Below, piece after piece: positions 9,129 to 17,008 of a stretch of 34,674 nt of DNA. The notes below the pieces were generated by a model. It was given only the letters and a program-made list of their open reading frames with translations. It made no database searches and was not told where the DNA came from. Made by a program: the position numbers and the translations under genes. Source of the DNA: Comamonas sp. (GTDB lineage Bacteria > Pseudomonadota > Gammaproteobacteria > Burkholderiales > Burkholderiaceae_C); assembly GCA_015478895.1 (NCBI GenBank), contig JADMKK010000016.1:1-34674 (forward strand), written 5' to 3'. How positions within the stretch are numbered: the stretch's first letter is position 1; each line of letters opens with the position of its first letter.

Positions 9129-10898
9129 TTAGTCGGCGGCCAGTTGCTGCAGCACATGGCTGAAGGCATCGACGGCCAGTTGCATGTCGTCGCTGGTGGT
9201 CGATTCCAGGGGGTTGTGGCTGATGCCGCTGTTCAGCCCACGCGTAAACAGCATGGCCTGCGGCATGATTTCGTGCAGCTTCATGGCATCGTGGCCTGCG
9301 CCGCTGGGCATACGGTAGATGGGCACACCCAGTGCCTCTACAGCCTTTTCCCAACGCGCCTGCAGCGCTGCGTCGCTCGGTGCAGCAGCTGCTTGCATGG
9401 CCAGTTCCAGCTTGGTTTGCAGACCTCGGCGGGTGGCAATTTCATCCAGCTTGGCCAGCACGTCCTTGACCATGGCATCGCGCTGCGGGTCGGTCGGCGC
9501 GCGCATGTCCATCGTGAACATGCACTTGCCGGGCACCACGTTGATGGAGCCGTTGGGCACTTGCAGCATGCCGATGGTGGCCACGCTGTCCCCATCTTGC
9601 GCAGCGCGTTGCTCCATGTACAGGGCCAGTTCGGCGACACCCAGTGCGGCATCACGGCGGCGATTCATCGGGGTGGTGCCTGCGTGGCTGGCCGTGCCAA
9701 TCATCTCGCAGACATAGCGCACACCACCGTTGATGGAGGTGACCACGCCCAGCGGAATGTCCAGCTCATTGAGCACCGGGCCTTGCTCAATGTGTACCTC
9801 GATAAAGCCCAGATACTGCGCGGCATCACGCTGGATTTTGGGAATGTCGTCAACGCACAGGCCTGCATGCTGCATGGCCTCGCGCATGGTGATGCCATCG
9901 GCGTCTTTTTGTTCCAGCCACTCGGGCTTGAAGTCGCCAATCAAAGCGCCAGAGCCCAGGAACGTGGCCTTGTAGCGCTGGCCTTCTTCTTCGGCAAAGC
10001 CCACCACTTCAATGCCAAAAGGCAGGCGCTTGCCTTGGCGGTGCAGCTCGCGCACGCAGGCCATGGGTACAAAGATGCCCAGGCGGCCGTCGTACTTGCC
10101 GCCGTTGCGCACGGTGTCGTAATGGCTACCGGTCAATAAATACTTACCTTGTTCTTGCGCCGGTCGGTAGCGGCCCACGACGTTGCCGACTGCATCAATC
10201 TCAACCTCATCAAAGCCGCAGTCACGCATCCAGTGGCTGATGCGCTGGGCGCAGGCGCGGTGGGCATCGGTCAGGTAGGTGACGGTGAGCTGGCCTTTTT
10301 CGACGTAGCCCGGCTCGCTATGCTGGGCCAGTTTTTCCTGCCAGTCCCATACATCGTTGCCCAAGGTAGGCGCGTAGCCAAACTTGTCGTTCAGGCGAAT
10401 TTCGGCAATGCGGTGGATGTTGCGAATGGCTTCGGCTCGCTCAAAGTCGGGGTGGTTGTTCAGGCGCCGAGCGAATGTCTCGATGATGTCCTGCTTGGTC
10501 AGGCCCGTGCCACGCGGGCCACGCACGGCCACAATAAAGGGAAAGCCGAAACGCGCGTTGTAGTCGGCGTTGAGCTGCTGGATTTGCGCAAACTCTTGGG
10601 GTGTGCAACTGGTCAGGCCCGCAGTTTTTTGCTCGTTGGTGGACTCCGCCGTCAGCGTCTTGGCCACCATGGCTTTGCCTGCAAGCTCCGGGTGGGCACG
10701 GATCAAATCCAGTTGCGGCTGCACCCCGGCTTTGTCCAGAACCTGCGCCATGGCGTATTTCAGGTGCGCCTGCGACTTGAACGGGCGCTGGGCCAGTGCG
10801 GCCTCAGCAATCCATGGCGAATGTTCATACAGGCCATCGAGCAGCTGCACGGCCGTTGCGGTGTCCGCAGCGTTGAGTTGTTCCAAGGTCAGGGCCAT
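9129..10898 (-). CDS. Fusion of OHCU decarboxylase (UraD) and allantoate amidohydrolase
   Basis: A 589-residue two-domain enzyme. Residues about 1-170 are UraD, which decarboxylates 2-oxo-4-hydroxy-4-carboxy-5-ureidoimidazoline to S-allantoin: RAHPELAGK with the catalytic His, FGFPFIVAVRG, and EIRLNDKFG are present. Residues about 180-589 are an M20 hydantoinase/carbamoylase-family amidohydrolase: GSHYDTVRNGGKYDG (His and Asp metal ligands), FAEEEGQRYK (Glu pair), IEVHIEQGPVL, and SGAGHDAMKLHEIMPQAMLF. That half should hydrolyse allantoate to ureidoglycine, ammonia and CO2. The same fusion is known in Burkholderiales. ATG 10898 has AGGAAG upstream. The two halves perform non-consecutive steps, with PuuE, encoded just upstream, between them. 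Confidence 0.93.
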   Translation of the reverse strand: MALTLEQLNAADTATAVQLLDGLYEHSPWIAEAALAQRPFKSQAHLKYAMAQVLDKAGVQPQLDLIRAHPELAGKAMVAKTLTAESTNEQKTAGLTSCTPQEFAQIQQLNADYNARFGFPFIVAVRGPRGTGLTKQDIIETFARRLNNHPDFERAEAIRNIHRIAEIRLNDKFGYAPTLGNDVWDWQEKLAQHSEPGYVEKGQLTVTYLTDAHRACAQRISHWMRDCGFDEVEIDAVGNVVGRYRPAQEQGKYLLTGSHYDTVRNGGKYDGRLGIFVPMACVRELHRQGKRLPFGIEVVGFAEEEGQRYKATFLGSGALIGDFKPEWLEQKDADGITMREAMQHAGLCVDDIPKIQRDAAQYLGFIEVHIEQGPVLNELDIPLGVVTSINGGVRYVCEMIGTASHAGTTPMNRRRDAALGVAELALYMEQRAAQDGDSVATIGMLQVPNGSINVVPGKCMFTMDMRAPTDPQRDAMVKDVLAKLDEIATRRGLQTKLELAMQAAAAPSDAALQARWEKAVEALGVPIYRMPSGAGHDAMKLHEIMPQAMLFTRGLNSGISHNPLESTTSDDMQLAVDAFSHVLQQLAAD

Positions 10899-10907
10899 GG
10901 TGCTTCC

Positions 10908-10976
10908 TATCTAAAACAAGAGCTGCTTGCGCAGGCTGGATAAGCGCTAGAGGCTAATTTGACTTAAATATTGATT
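10908..10976. repeat. Short intergenic repeat (Comamonadaceae type) between puuE and uraD/allC
   Basis: The gap between puuE and the uraD fusion is filled by CTAAAACAAGAGCTGCTTGC (10911-10930) followed by ATAAGCGCTAGAGGCTAATT. This resembles an intergenic repeat that I recall as abundant in Comamonadaceae (AGCGCTAGAGGC with AGCTGCTTGCGC). It can fold through GCTTGCGC / GCGCTAGAGGC-type pairings and may modulate the mRNA between the two genes. The first 20 bases match xdhA DNA at 22305-22324 (opposite strand) in 17 of 20 positions. Confidence 0.55.
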
Positions 10977-11934
10977 ACAAAGCTGGCGCTGGAAAGTGCT
11001 GTGCCCAGTGGCGCGCAATATCAATCCGTCGCGCTACCCACACCTTGTCATGCTGTTGGATGTGGTCGAGGAAGCGCTGCAGCGCCGTGATGCGGCCGGG
11101 GCGACCCAGCAAGCGGCAGTGCATGCCAATGCTCATCATCTTGGGGGCGTTGTCGCCTTGCGGATCGCCTTCTGCGTACAGCGCATCGAACGTGTCTTTG
11201 AGGTATTGAAAGAACGGATCGGCGTGCGAGTAACCCTGGGGCAGCGCAAAGCGCATGTCGTTGCAGTCCAGCGTGTACGGCACGATCAATTGCTGGTGCT
11301 GGCTGCCGTCGGTCTTGCCGACGGTCATCCAGAACGGCAGGTCGTCGCCGTAGTAATCGCTGTCGTAGCTAAAGCGGCCGTCATCGGCCACGATGCGGTG
11401 GCTATTGGGGCTATCGCGCCCGGTGTACCAACCCAGACCGTGGTCGCCGTCGTGGCCGTAAATCTCTTCAAAGATCTGCATGCACTGCGCCAGGTGCGCG
11501 CGCTCAATTTCTTCGGGCACGCCTTGGTAATGAATCCATTTCAGACCATGGCAGGCCACTTCATGGCCCAGTTCGTGAAAGGCCTGTGCCACATCGCGGT
11601 GCTTTTGCAGGGCCGTGGCCACGCCAAATACGGTCAACGGCAGGTCGCGCTTTTCAAACTCACGCAGGATGCGCCACACGCCGGCGCGGCTGCCGTATTC
11701 GTAAATGCCTTCCATGCTCATATGGCGCTCGGGGTAGGCGGCAGGGTTGAACATTTCCGACAGAAACTGCTCGCTGGCGGCATCGCCATGCAGCACGCAG
11801 TTTTCGCCACCTTCCTCGTAATTGAGCACAAACTGCACCGCCACGCGCGCTTGCCCCGGCCATTGCGGGTGCGGTGTGTGGCGGCCGTAGCCGATCAAAT
11901 CACGGGGGTAGGGGGCGCAGGCGTTGTAGGTCAT
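10975..11934 (-). CDS. puuE: PuuE-type allantoinase (polysaccharide-deacetylase fold)
   Basis: A 319-residue enzyme of the NodB/polysaccharide deacetylase superfamily, assigned to the metal-independent allantoinase PuuE, which opens S-allantoin to allantoate. Family features are VQFVLNYEEGGENC, MSMEGIYEYGSRAGVWRIL, the HEVACHGLKWIHYQ block, GWYTGRDSPNSHRIV and YDSDYYGDDLPFW. Length fits (about 300-320). I chose ATG 11934 (MTYNACAPYPRDLIGYG), because these residues begin the family's conserved start; the open frame to 12009 overlaps gntR. It begins 16 bases after the gntR stop and is therefore cotranscribed with the regulator. The intergenic repeat at 10908-10976 abuts its stop. Confidence 0.93.
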   Translation of the reverse strand: MTYNACAPYPRDLIGYGRHTPHPQWPGQARVAVQFVLNYEEGGENCVLHGDAASEQFLSEMFNPAAYPERHMSMEGIYEYGSRAGVWRILREFEKRDLPLTVFGVATALQKHRDVAQAFHELGHEVACHGLKWIHYQGVPEEIERAHLAQCMQIFEEIYGHDGDHGLGWYTGRDSPNSHRIVADDGRFSYDSDYYGDDLPFWMTVGKTDGSQHQQLIVPYTLDCNDMRFALPQGYSHADPFFQYLKDTFDALYAEGDPQGDNAPKMMSIGMHCRLLGRPGRITALQRFLDHIQQHDKVWVARRIDIARHWAQHFPAPAL

Positions 11935-11950
11935 GGTTTCCGGAACAAAC

Positions 11951-12628
11951 TCAAAGGGTGACGCTGGACAGCGCCATGGACAAATCATTGGTAGGCATGT
12001 CACGGTCAAAGGTCAACCCTTGCTCGACATGCTCCAGGTGTTCCTGCATCAGGCGCACAGCGGTGTCTTCGTCTTTATCGATCAAGGCTGTCACGATGGC
12101 TTCGTGCTCTTCGTGCGAATGCTCGGCGGCCAGGGTGCTCTGGTACATCAGCGTGATGAGGGCGCAGCGCGAGATCAAATCGCCCAGAATTTGCGCCAGC
12201 ACGGTGTTGCCCATCTGCTCGGCCATGACCACGTGAAAGTCGCCCAGCAGCTCCGTGCGCTGGCCCACGTCATTGCGCTCCATGGCTTTTTTCTCGGCGG
12301 CAATATGGTGCTTGAGCGCTTTGATCTGCTTGGGCGTGACCTGCCGCACAAAGGCGCGGGTCATTTCGGCTTCCAGCATGCGGCGCACGGCAAAGACTTG
12401 TTTGGCCTCATCGACCGACGGTGTTGCCACAAAAGCGCCGCGCGCGGGGGCCATCGTGACCAGGCGGTTTTGCGAAAGCTGGAACAAAGCTTGCCTGACC
12501 AGGGTGCGCGAGACACCGAAGTGGTCGGCCAGCTTTTGTTCCGCCAGCTTGGTGCCGGGCAGCAACTTGTGCTCGACGATGGCGCGGGTGAGTGCGTCGG
12601 CAATGGCGCTGGTGGAGGATGTTTCCAT
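11951..12628 (-). CDS. GntR family (FadR/VanR type) regulator of purine genes
   Basis: A 225-residue DNA-binding regulator. The N-terminal winged helix (residues ~8-70) has ALTRAIVEHKLLPGTKLAEQ, then ADHFGVSRTLVRQALFQLSQ and the wing with MAPARGAFVATPS. The C-terminal FCD-type effector domain (residues ~80-215) carries FHVVMAEQMGN and the metal/ligand-site histidines (EEHEAIVTALI). I chose ATG 12628 (METSSTS); in-frame ATGs at 12637 and 12640 are alternatives and none has a strong ribosome site. It is first in the operon with puuE and divergent from uraH, the usual position of a local pathway regulator. Repeated TGTATACAC elements lie in this divergent promoter and at other purine genes. Confidence 0.88.
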   Translation of the reverse strand: METSSTSAIADALTRAIVEHKLLPGTKLAEQKLADHFGVSRTLVRQALFQLSQNRLVTMAPARGAFVATPSVDEAKQVFAVRRMLEAEMTRAFVRQVTPKQIKALKHHIAAEKKAMERNDVGQRTELLGDFHVVMAEQMGNTVLAQILGDLISRCALITLMYQSTLAAEHSHEEHEAIVTALIDKDEDTAVRLMQEHLEHVEQGLTFDRDMPTNDLSMALSSVTL

Positions 12629-12655
12629 AGGGATCATCATAGATGCGTTTGAGCA

Positions 12656-12694
12656 AAAATTGTATACACTTTTGGTAAACAAGCGGCTGCAAGG
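12656..12694. promoter_or_regulatory. Divergent gntR-uraH regulatory region with TGTATACAC operator
   Basis: The 95-base gap between gntR and uraH contains TTGTATACACTTTTGGTAAA (from 12660) and AAGCGGCTGCAAG (12681-12693). Both blocks also occur upstream of the NCS2 permease (5548-5579), and a variant, CTGCATACACTTTGATGAAA, lies before puuD. The palindromic core GTATAC is typical of GntR/FCD operators (known of the family). Binding by the adjacent GntR protein is inference. Confidence 0.6.
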
Positions 12695-12723
12695 CAGCCA
12701 CAGCACATTAAGGAGTTACCCCC

Positions 12724-13074
12724 ATGGGCTTGAGTACCCACGTTCTAGACACCATGCACGGCTGCCCTGCAGCTGGCATGGAGGTGAAGTTGTTTGCTAC
12801 GCAAGGTGATACCGCCACACTGGTGAAAAGCCTGACGCTCAACCACGATGGCCGCACCGATGCATCACTTTTCGACAACCAGAGTCTCCAAGTGGGCACT
12901 TACCGCTTGTCTTTCGATGTTGCAGGCTACTTCAAAGCAAAAGGCGTGCAACTTCCCGAGCCTAATTTTCTGAATGTGGTGAGTCTGGACTTTGGGGTAG
13001 CGCACACCGACCAGCATTACCACGTGCCATTGCTCGTCAGCCCCTGGAGCTATTCGACCTACCGCGGCTCGTAA
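12724..13074 (+). CDS. uraH: 5-hydroxyisourate hydrolase
   Basis: A 116-residue transthyretin-related protein that hydrolyses 5-hydroxyisourate to OHCU. The family marks are all present: LSTHVLDTMHGCPAAGM at the N-terminus (active-site His near residue 6), the central NHDGRTD with the catalytic Arg, HYHVPLLVSPWSYSTY and the C-terminal YRGS. There is no signal peptide or TAT motif, so it is cytoplasmic. AAGGAG lies 8 bases before the ATG. It is the only gene of its transcript, divergent from gntR, and ends at the large hairpin at 13094-13185. It connects PuuD and UraD in the pathway. Confidence 0.96.
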   Translation: MGLSTHVLDTMHGCPAAGMEVKLFATQGDTATLVKSLTLNHDGRTDASLFDNQSLQVGTYRLSFDVAGYFKAKGVQLPEPNFLNVVSLDFGVAHTDQHYHVPLLVSPWSYSTYRGS

Positions 13075-13093
13075 ATGGTGCACAGTTAAAACA

Positions 13094-13185
13094 AAAAAGA
13101 GAGCGGCTGGCCTTCGTATTTGCTGGATTTCAGATAGTTTTATCTCTGAAACCTATAAAAAACAAGGGCCAGCCGCTCTCTTTTT
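13094..13185. terminator. Large nested inverted repeat, bidirectional terminator
   Basis: Nineteen-base perfect arms, AAAAAGAGAGCGGCTGGCC (13094-13112) and GGCCAGCCGCTCTCTTTTT (13167-13185), enclose a 54-base loop. The loop holds a second hairpin, TTTCAGATA / TATCTCTGAAA. The T-run after the right arm ends uraH, and the complementary T-run on the left ends the minus-strand gene at 13196-13693. The length and the nested loop are unusual for a terminator. Confidence 0.85.
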
Positions 13186-13195
13186 GTTGAGGCGT

Positions 13196-13693
13196 CTACA
13201 TGCCGTCGCGCTGGCCTTCGGTCAGGGTGTCGAGCTGGAACTTGCCCGATTTGTCCCACAGCCAAGTGTCGGTATAGGTCACATAACCCAGCCTGCTGGC
13301 GACTGGAAATGGTGCAGCGGCGCGCACGGTGCGCTCAATTTCCTTGATCACTTCGGGTGCATGGCGCGGTGCGCGCATCCAGTGCAAGCTGCGCACCTCA
13401 CCTTTGCGCCCCAGGTTCACCTCCAGGGTGCCCACGGCATACAGCATGGGCGGCAGTCGGCCCTGGTAAATGCGTGCAGTGTTTTGGGCATACAAGTGTT
13501 TGGCGGCATCCTGACGGTAAGCGCGCGCCGAGGTGGCGCTGGATGCGCCCGCTGCAGCTGCGCTGCTGCCCGGGGGCACACTGGGTTTAACACCGCAGGC
13601 CGCCAGCAATGCAGCCATTGCGGCGGCTAGGCCGCCCCACAGCCAATGGCGCTTAGGATGGGCGGTCGAAGTAGGGCGAGGCTGGTCAGACAT
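13196..13693 (-). CDS. Small lipoprotein with TonB-like C-terminal domain
   Basis: A 165-residue exported protein of unknown role. The N-terminus has a hydrophobic segment ending LLAACG (residues ~17-34), which may be a lipobox or an uncleaved anchor. A low-complexity S/A linker follows (residues ~35-60). The C-terminal part (RIYQGRLPPMLYAVGTLEVNLGRKGEVRSLHW ... IERTVRAAAPFP) resembles the TonB C-terminal or related periplasmic fold. It is too short, and lacks the proline-rich spacer, to be an ordinary TonB energy transducer, and no ExbBD genes are nearby. It sits between uraH and xdhC but points the other way, so a purine role is not established. Confidence 0.65.
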   Translation of the reverse strand: MSDQPRPTSTAHPKRHWLWGGLAAAMAALLAACGVKPSVPPGSSAAAAGASSATSARAYRQDAAKHLYAQNTARIYQGRLPPMLYAVGTLEVNLGRKGEVRSLHWMRAPRHAPEVIKEIERTVRAAAPFPVASRLGYVTYTDTWLWDKSGKFQLDTLTEGQRDGM

Positions 13694-13780
13694 GCGGCAA
13701 GCTTAGCGCGATCTGCCAGCGGACAAAAGTGGCAAGGCTTGTGCTTGCTGTGTCGCTGATAACGCAAGAAAGGTCTTCGG

Positions 13781-14605
13781 GTGAACGATTGGGAACGTCT
13801 GCATGCGGCAGTGGTACATGCGCCGGTATGTTTGGTGGAAGTGGTGGCCACACAAGGCTCTGCACCGCGCGGTGCGGGCGCGTGGATGGCGGTACAAGCT
13901 GGTCAGCAAATTGGCACTGTGGGTGGTGGCCATCTGGAATGGGAAGCTGCTCGCCTGGCACGGGACTGGCTGCGGCAAGGTTTGCCGGGCGATGCACGCC
14001 TCCACCGTCTGGCGCTGGGCCCGTCGCTGGGGCAGTGTTGTGGTGGGGCGGTAGAGATGCGTTTGAGTGCCGTGACCACGCACAACGTCGGTGCACTCCA
14101 GCAGCGCCTGCAACCCGCGCGCACGCCGGTGGCCTTGTTTGGTGCAGGGCATGTTGGCCATGCGCTGGTGCGCGTGCTGCAGCCTTTGCCGTTCACCGTG
14201 CAATGGATCGACAGCCGCGACGACATGTTCCCCGCTGTCGCCGTGCCGCAAGTGCAGTGTGAGCATTCCGTGCCTGTGCACGACGCCGTGCGCGATCTGC
14301 CCGCGCAATCGCTGGTGCTGGTGATGAGCTTTAGCCATGCCGAAGATTTGGACATCATCAGTGCCTGCCTGCGCCGCCAGCGTGAGCGGGGCGACGTGCC
14401 TTTTATTGGCCTGATCGGCAGTGCCACCAAATGGGCGGTGTTTCAAAGACGCCTGGTCGAGCGCGGCTTTGCGCCCGAGGAAATTGCCCACATCACCTGC
14501 CCCATTGGGATTGCCGATGTGCCGGGCAAAGAGCCGCAAGTAATCGCCATCTCGGTTGCGGCACAGTTATTGCAGCTGCGAGGGCAGCAGCTTTCATCAC
14601 ACTGA
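13781..14605 (+). CDS. xdhC: Xanthine dehydrogenase accessory protein XdhC
   Basis: A 274-residue molybdenum-cofactor chaperone that binds and sulfurates Moco and delivers it to the XDH large subunit. The N-terminal XdhC/CoxI domain has VEVVATQGSAPRGAGAWMAV, GTVGGGHLEWEA and the cysteine motif LGQCCGGAVEMR. The C-terminal Rossmann domain starts at about residue 112 (PVALFGAGHVGHALVRVL), and SHAEDLDI plus the GLIGSATKWAVFQRRLVERG block follow. The start is GTG 13781, with AAAGGT upstream. It is unusual in being separated from xdhAB by about 5 kb and lying in the opposite direction, next to puuD instead. Confidence 0.93.
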   Translation: MNDWERLHAAVVHAPVCLVEVVATQGSAPRGAGAWMAVQAGQQIGTVGGGHLEWEAARLARDWLRQGLPGDARLHRLALGPSLGQCCGGAVEMRLSAVTTHNVGALQQRLQPARTPVALFGAGHVGHALVRVLQPLPFTVQWIDSRDDMFPAVAVPQVQCEHSVPVHDAVRDLPAQSLVLVMSFSHAEDLDIISACLRRQRERGDVPFIGLIGSATKWAVFQRRLVERGFAPEEIAHITCPIGIADVPGKEPQVIAISVAAQLLQLRGQQLSSH

Positions 14606-14654
14606 CGCGGCTACGTAGTTGCCCTAGATCGAGCGATTTTCTGCACGATTGGCG

Positions 14655-14700
14655 ACAAAAACTGCATACACTTTGATGAAAGACAGGTCGCAGCGGTGCC
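14655..14700 (+). promoter_or_regulatory. Candidate operator/promoter region of puuD
   Basis: The 206-base xdhC-puuD gap contains CTGCATACACTTTGATGAAA (from 14662), which aligns with the TTGTATACACTTTTGGTAAA element of uraH, including nine shared bases ATACACTTT. A GC-rich block with CGCAGCGG follows at the equivalent place. This suggests that puuD has its own regulated promoter, and it may be a GntR site. Confidence 0.45.
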
Positions 14701-14811
14701 CAGGATGGTTTTGACAACCCAGGTGCGCGACCCCTTCTTCTGCTCAGAGCGCCCGCAGTGGTGAGCAGGTTTGATCCTTAGGCAGCCCTTGCGCTGCCGG
14801 AGTTGAGTGCT

Positions 14812-16101
14812 ATGGAAAGCTATATCCTCGACTGGGCCAACCTGCTGTTGCGGTGGCTTCACGTCATTACCGCCATTGCCTGGGTGGGCTCGTCGTTTTA
14901 CTTTGTGTTTCTCGACAGCAGCCTGACGCCGCCCGTCGACGACGATCTCAAAAAACAAGGTGTCAGTGGTGAGCTGTGGGCCGTGCATGGCGGCGGTTTC
15001 TACCATCCTGTGAAATTTGCGGGCGCGCCGCCCAAGCTACCTGAGCACCTGCATTGGTTCTACTGGGAAAGCTACACCACGTGGCTGTCCGGCTTTGCGC
15101 TGCTGACGGTGTCGTACCTGTGGAACGCCAACATCTATCTGGTCAACCCCGCCAATCCCGTCATGTCCAGTGGCATGGCGATTGGGGCAGCGCTGGCGTT
15201 CTTGGTCGTGTTCTGGCTGCTGTACAACGGCATTTGCCGCCTCTTTGGAGAGAAAGAGGGTGGAGACGGCATCGTTGGCGCACTGGTCTTGGTGCTGGTG
15301 TGTATTGCTTCGTATGTGGCCTGCCAGTTGTTCCCCGGCCAGGCAGCGTTCTTGCTGATCGGTGCCATGCTGGCGACTTCCATGAGCGCCAACGTGTTCT
15401 TCTGGATCATTCCTGGCCAAAAGACGGTCGTGGCGGCCATCAAGGCAGGTGAACCCGTCGACCCCATCCACGGCAAACGTGGCAAACAGCGCAGTGTGCA
15501 TAACACCTACTTCACGTTGCCAGTGCTGTTTGCCATGCTGTCCAACCACTATGGCTGGTTGCATTCACACGAGATGAACTGGCTGGTGCTGATTCTGATG
15601 ATGTTCACCGGTGCCGCGATTCGCCAGTTCTTCGTCATGCGCCACGGCTACAAGCTGGGTCGCAACCCCCATCCTTGGAAGTACGCAGCCGTGGGCGTGG
15701 CCGTGCTGATCGGCGTGATTGCCTGGCTCAAACCCGTGCCGCCCGCTGCTGTGGCAGTGCACCCCGCCGTGATTGCACCTGTGGGCCAGTCTGTGCTGCA
15801 AGGCGAAGAAGCCAAAAATATGGCCGAAATGGCTGAAAACCCAAGCACAGCAAAGGCAGGTAGCTATGAAAATATTCACACGGTGATGCAGCAGCACTGC
15901 GTGGTGTGCCACAGCGCCAACACCATCGCGCAAAAGAACGTCAAGTTCGATACCGCCGAAGAAATCAAGCAAAACGCCCAAGGCATCTACCAACAGGTCG
16001 TGATGCTGCGCAAGATGCCATTTGGCAACCCCGGCGCGCTCAGCGATGCCGAACGTGCATCTTTCAAACAGTGGTTCGAAAGCGGTGCCCCCATCCACTG
16101 A
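14812..16101 (+). CDS. puuD: Membrane-bound urate hydroxylase with cytochrome c domain (PuuD)
   Basis: A 429-residue integral membrane urate oxidase that converts urate to 5-hydroxyisourate. Residues about 1-320 are the DUF989-type membrane domain with about eight segments (LLLRWLHVITAIAWVGSSFY at the N-terminus). After a linker, residues about 345-429 form a cytochrome c domain with the heme motif CVVCH (363-367) and a possible Met ligand in RKMPFGNP. In known PuuD proteins electrons go to the respiratory chain rather than making hydrogen peroxide. I chose ATG 14812, with GGAG nine bases upstream, over TTG 14803. The linker DNA (15851-15867) is identical to an intergenic repeat at 1102-1118. 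It ends at the terminator 16121-16150. Confidence 0.94.
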   Translation: MESYILDWANLLLRWLHVITAIAWVGSSFYFVFLDSSLTPPVDDDLKKQGVSGELWAVHGGGFYHPVKFAGAPPKLPEHLHWFYWESYTTWLSGFALLTVSYLWNANIYLVNPANPVMSSGMAIGAALAFLVVFWLLYNGICRLFGEKEGGDGIVGALVLVLVCIASYVACQLFPGQAAFLLIGAMLATSMSANVFFWIIPGQKTVVAAIKAGEPVDPIHGKRGKQRSVHNTYFTLPVLFAMLSNHYGWLHSHEMNWLVLILMMFTGAAIRQFFVMRHGYKLGRNPHPWKYAAVGVAVLIGVIAWLKPVPPAAVAVHPAVIAPVGQSVLQGEEAKNMAEMAENPSTAKAGSYENIHTVMQQHCVVCHSANTIAQKNVKFDTAEEIKQNAQGIYQQVVMLRKMPFGNPGALSDAERASFKQWFESGAPIH

Positions 16102-16120
16102 CAGGGCTTTATTTCCCCAC

Positions 16121-16150
16121 AACCCGCAGTCGGGCGCTGCGGGTTTTTTT
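16121..16150 (+). terminator. Terminator of puuD
   Basis: Stem AACCCGCAG / CTGCGGGTT with a 7-base loop, followed directly by six T. It lies 20 bases past the puuD stop codon. Confidence 0.92.
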
Positions 16151-16211
16151 ATGGGGAAAACCAAGGCCTTTGAAAGACTGCAACTGGGTGGAAAGGCTTG
16201 TGGGATAAGGC

Positions 16212-16239
16212 TTGGCTGCTCAAAACTACATCATATTAT
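16212..16239 (+). promoter_or_regulatory. Possible sigma-70 promoter of the Crp/Fnr gene
   Basis: TTGGCT and TATTAT are spaced by 16 bases. A start of transcription near 16246 would make the ATG at 16244 unusable and favour the ATG at 16289. Weak match to consensus at -35. Confidence 0.3.
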
Positions 16240-16243
16240 TGAC

Positions 16244-16912
16244 ATGGCTCAACACGCTAGGGCAGGCGCTGCGGCACAGTCCGTACCCATGTTCCACATC
16301 CCATCATTTGACCCCTTGGCCCAGGCAGAGGTAATTTCCTCGGGGCAACTGCTGCGTCAGCGCGGCGCGCATCCGGACTCTGTTCTGTACTTGGACAGCG
16401 GCACCGTGGTGCTGGGTGTGCGCGATGAGGGGCAAATGCGCCACCAGTTGGGCATCGTCAACGGCCCGGCATGGCTGGATGCGGCATTCGTACTGGCTGG
16501 CAAACCCTGCTGCGTAGATATGGTGACGGATTCGCGTGTTCGCGTCCGCAGGGTATCGCTGGCATCTTTTCAAGACGGTCTGAACGCTTTGCCAGATACG
16601 GTGACCGCGTTGGTGCGCGACATGGCCCAAGGCTACTGCCAGCAGACAGAAACGGCCGTCAGTCGTCTGGCCCAAGATGCAGAGGCGCGCTGCGCACAAT
16701 GGCTGCTGCGCCACGCCCAGCATGCGGACAACGGCACTCTGCGCGTTACCCTCAACCAGCGCAAGCGCACCATTGCCGCCCAGTTAGGAATTGCGCCAGA
16801 AACCTTTTCCCGGGTTCTGCGCCACCTGCGTGAGCATGGCTTGATTGCGGGCACGGGCAATGTGCTCAATTTGCCCCAGCCCTCTGCGCTGCAAACCGTT
16901 GCAGGCATTTAA
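16244..16912 (+). CDS. Crp/Fnr family transcription regulator
   Basis: A 222-residue regulator. The N-terminal beta-roll (residues ~20-130) resembles the cyclic-nucleotide-binding domain (FDPLAQAEVISSGQLLRQRG, VLYLDSGTVVLGVRDEG). The C-terminal winged helix (residues ~155-215) has RKRTIAAQLGIAPETFSRVLRHLREHGLI. No N-terminal Fe-S cysteine set of the FNR kind is seen, so a redox-sensing Fe-S cluster is unlikely. Start is uncertain: ATG 16244 or ATG 16289, neither with a clear ribosome site; the same frame is open back into puuD. It follows the puuD terminator, so it is probably separately transcribed. Its targets are unknown. Confidence 0.85.
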   Translation: MAQHARAGAAAQSVPMFHIPSFDPLAQAEVISSGQLLRQRGAHPDSVLYLDSGTVVLGVRDEGQMRHQLGIVNGPAWLDAAFVLAGKPCCVDMVTDSRVRVRRVSLASFQDGLNALPDTVTALVRDMAQGYCQQTETAVSRLAQDAEARCAQWLLRHAQHADNGTLRVTLNQRKRTIAAQLGIAPETFSRVLRHLREHGLIAGTGNVLNLPQPSALQTVAGI

Positions 16913-17008
16913 TTTCGAGTAGTGCTTGCAACGTACACCGCTTTGAGGCGGTGTCTTTCAAGGGTTCTACCCGTGTAAAACGCACCTCGCTCCTGCCTAT
17001 AGTCGGAT

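Noticed and set aside
7918..9132. A 404-codon plus-strand open frame opposite the M20 gene
   Set aside because: Antisense shadow; the minus strand encodes clear M20 metal-site motifs.
14606..14811. Molybdenum-cofactor-type RNA element in the xdhC-puuD gap
   Set aside because: I could not recognise the conserved structure, and the gap is better explained by a promoter with the TATAC element.
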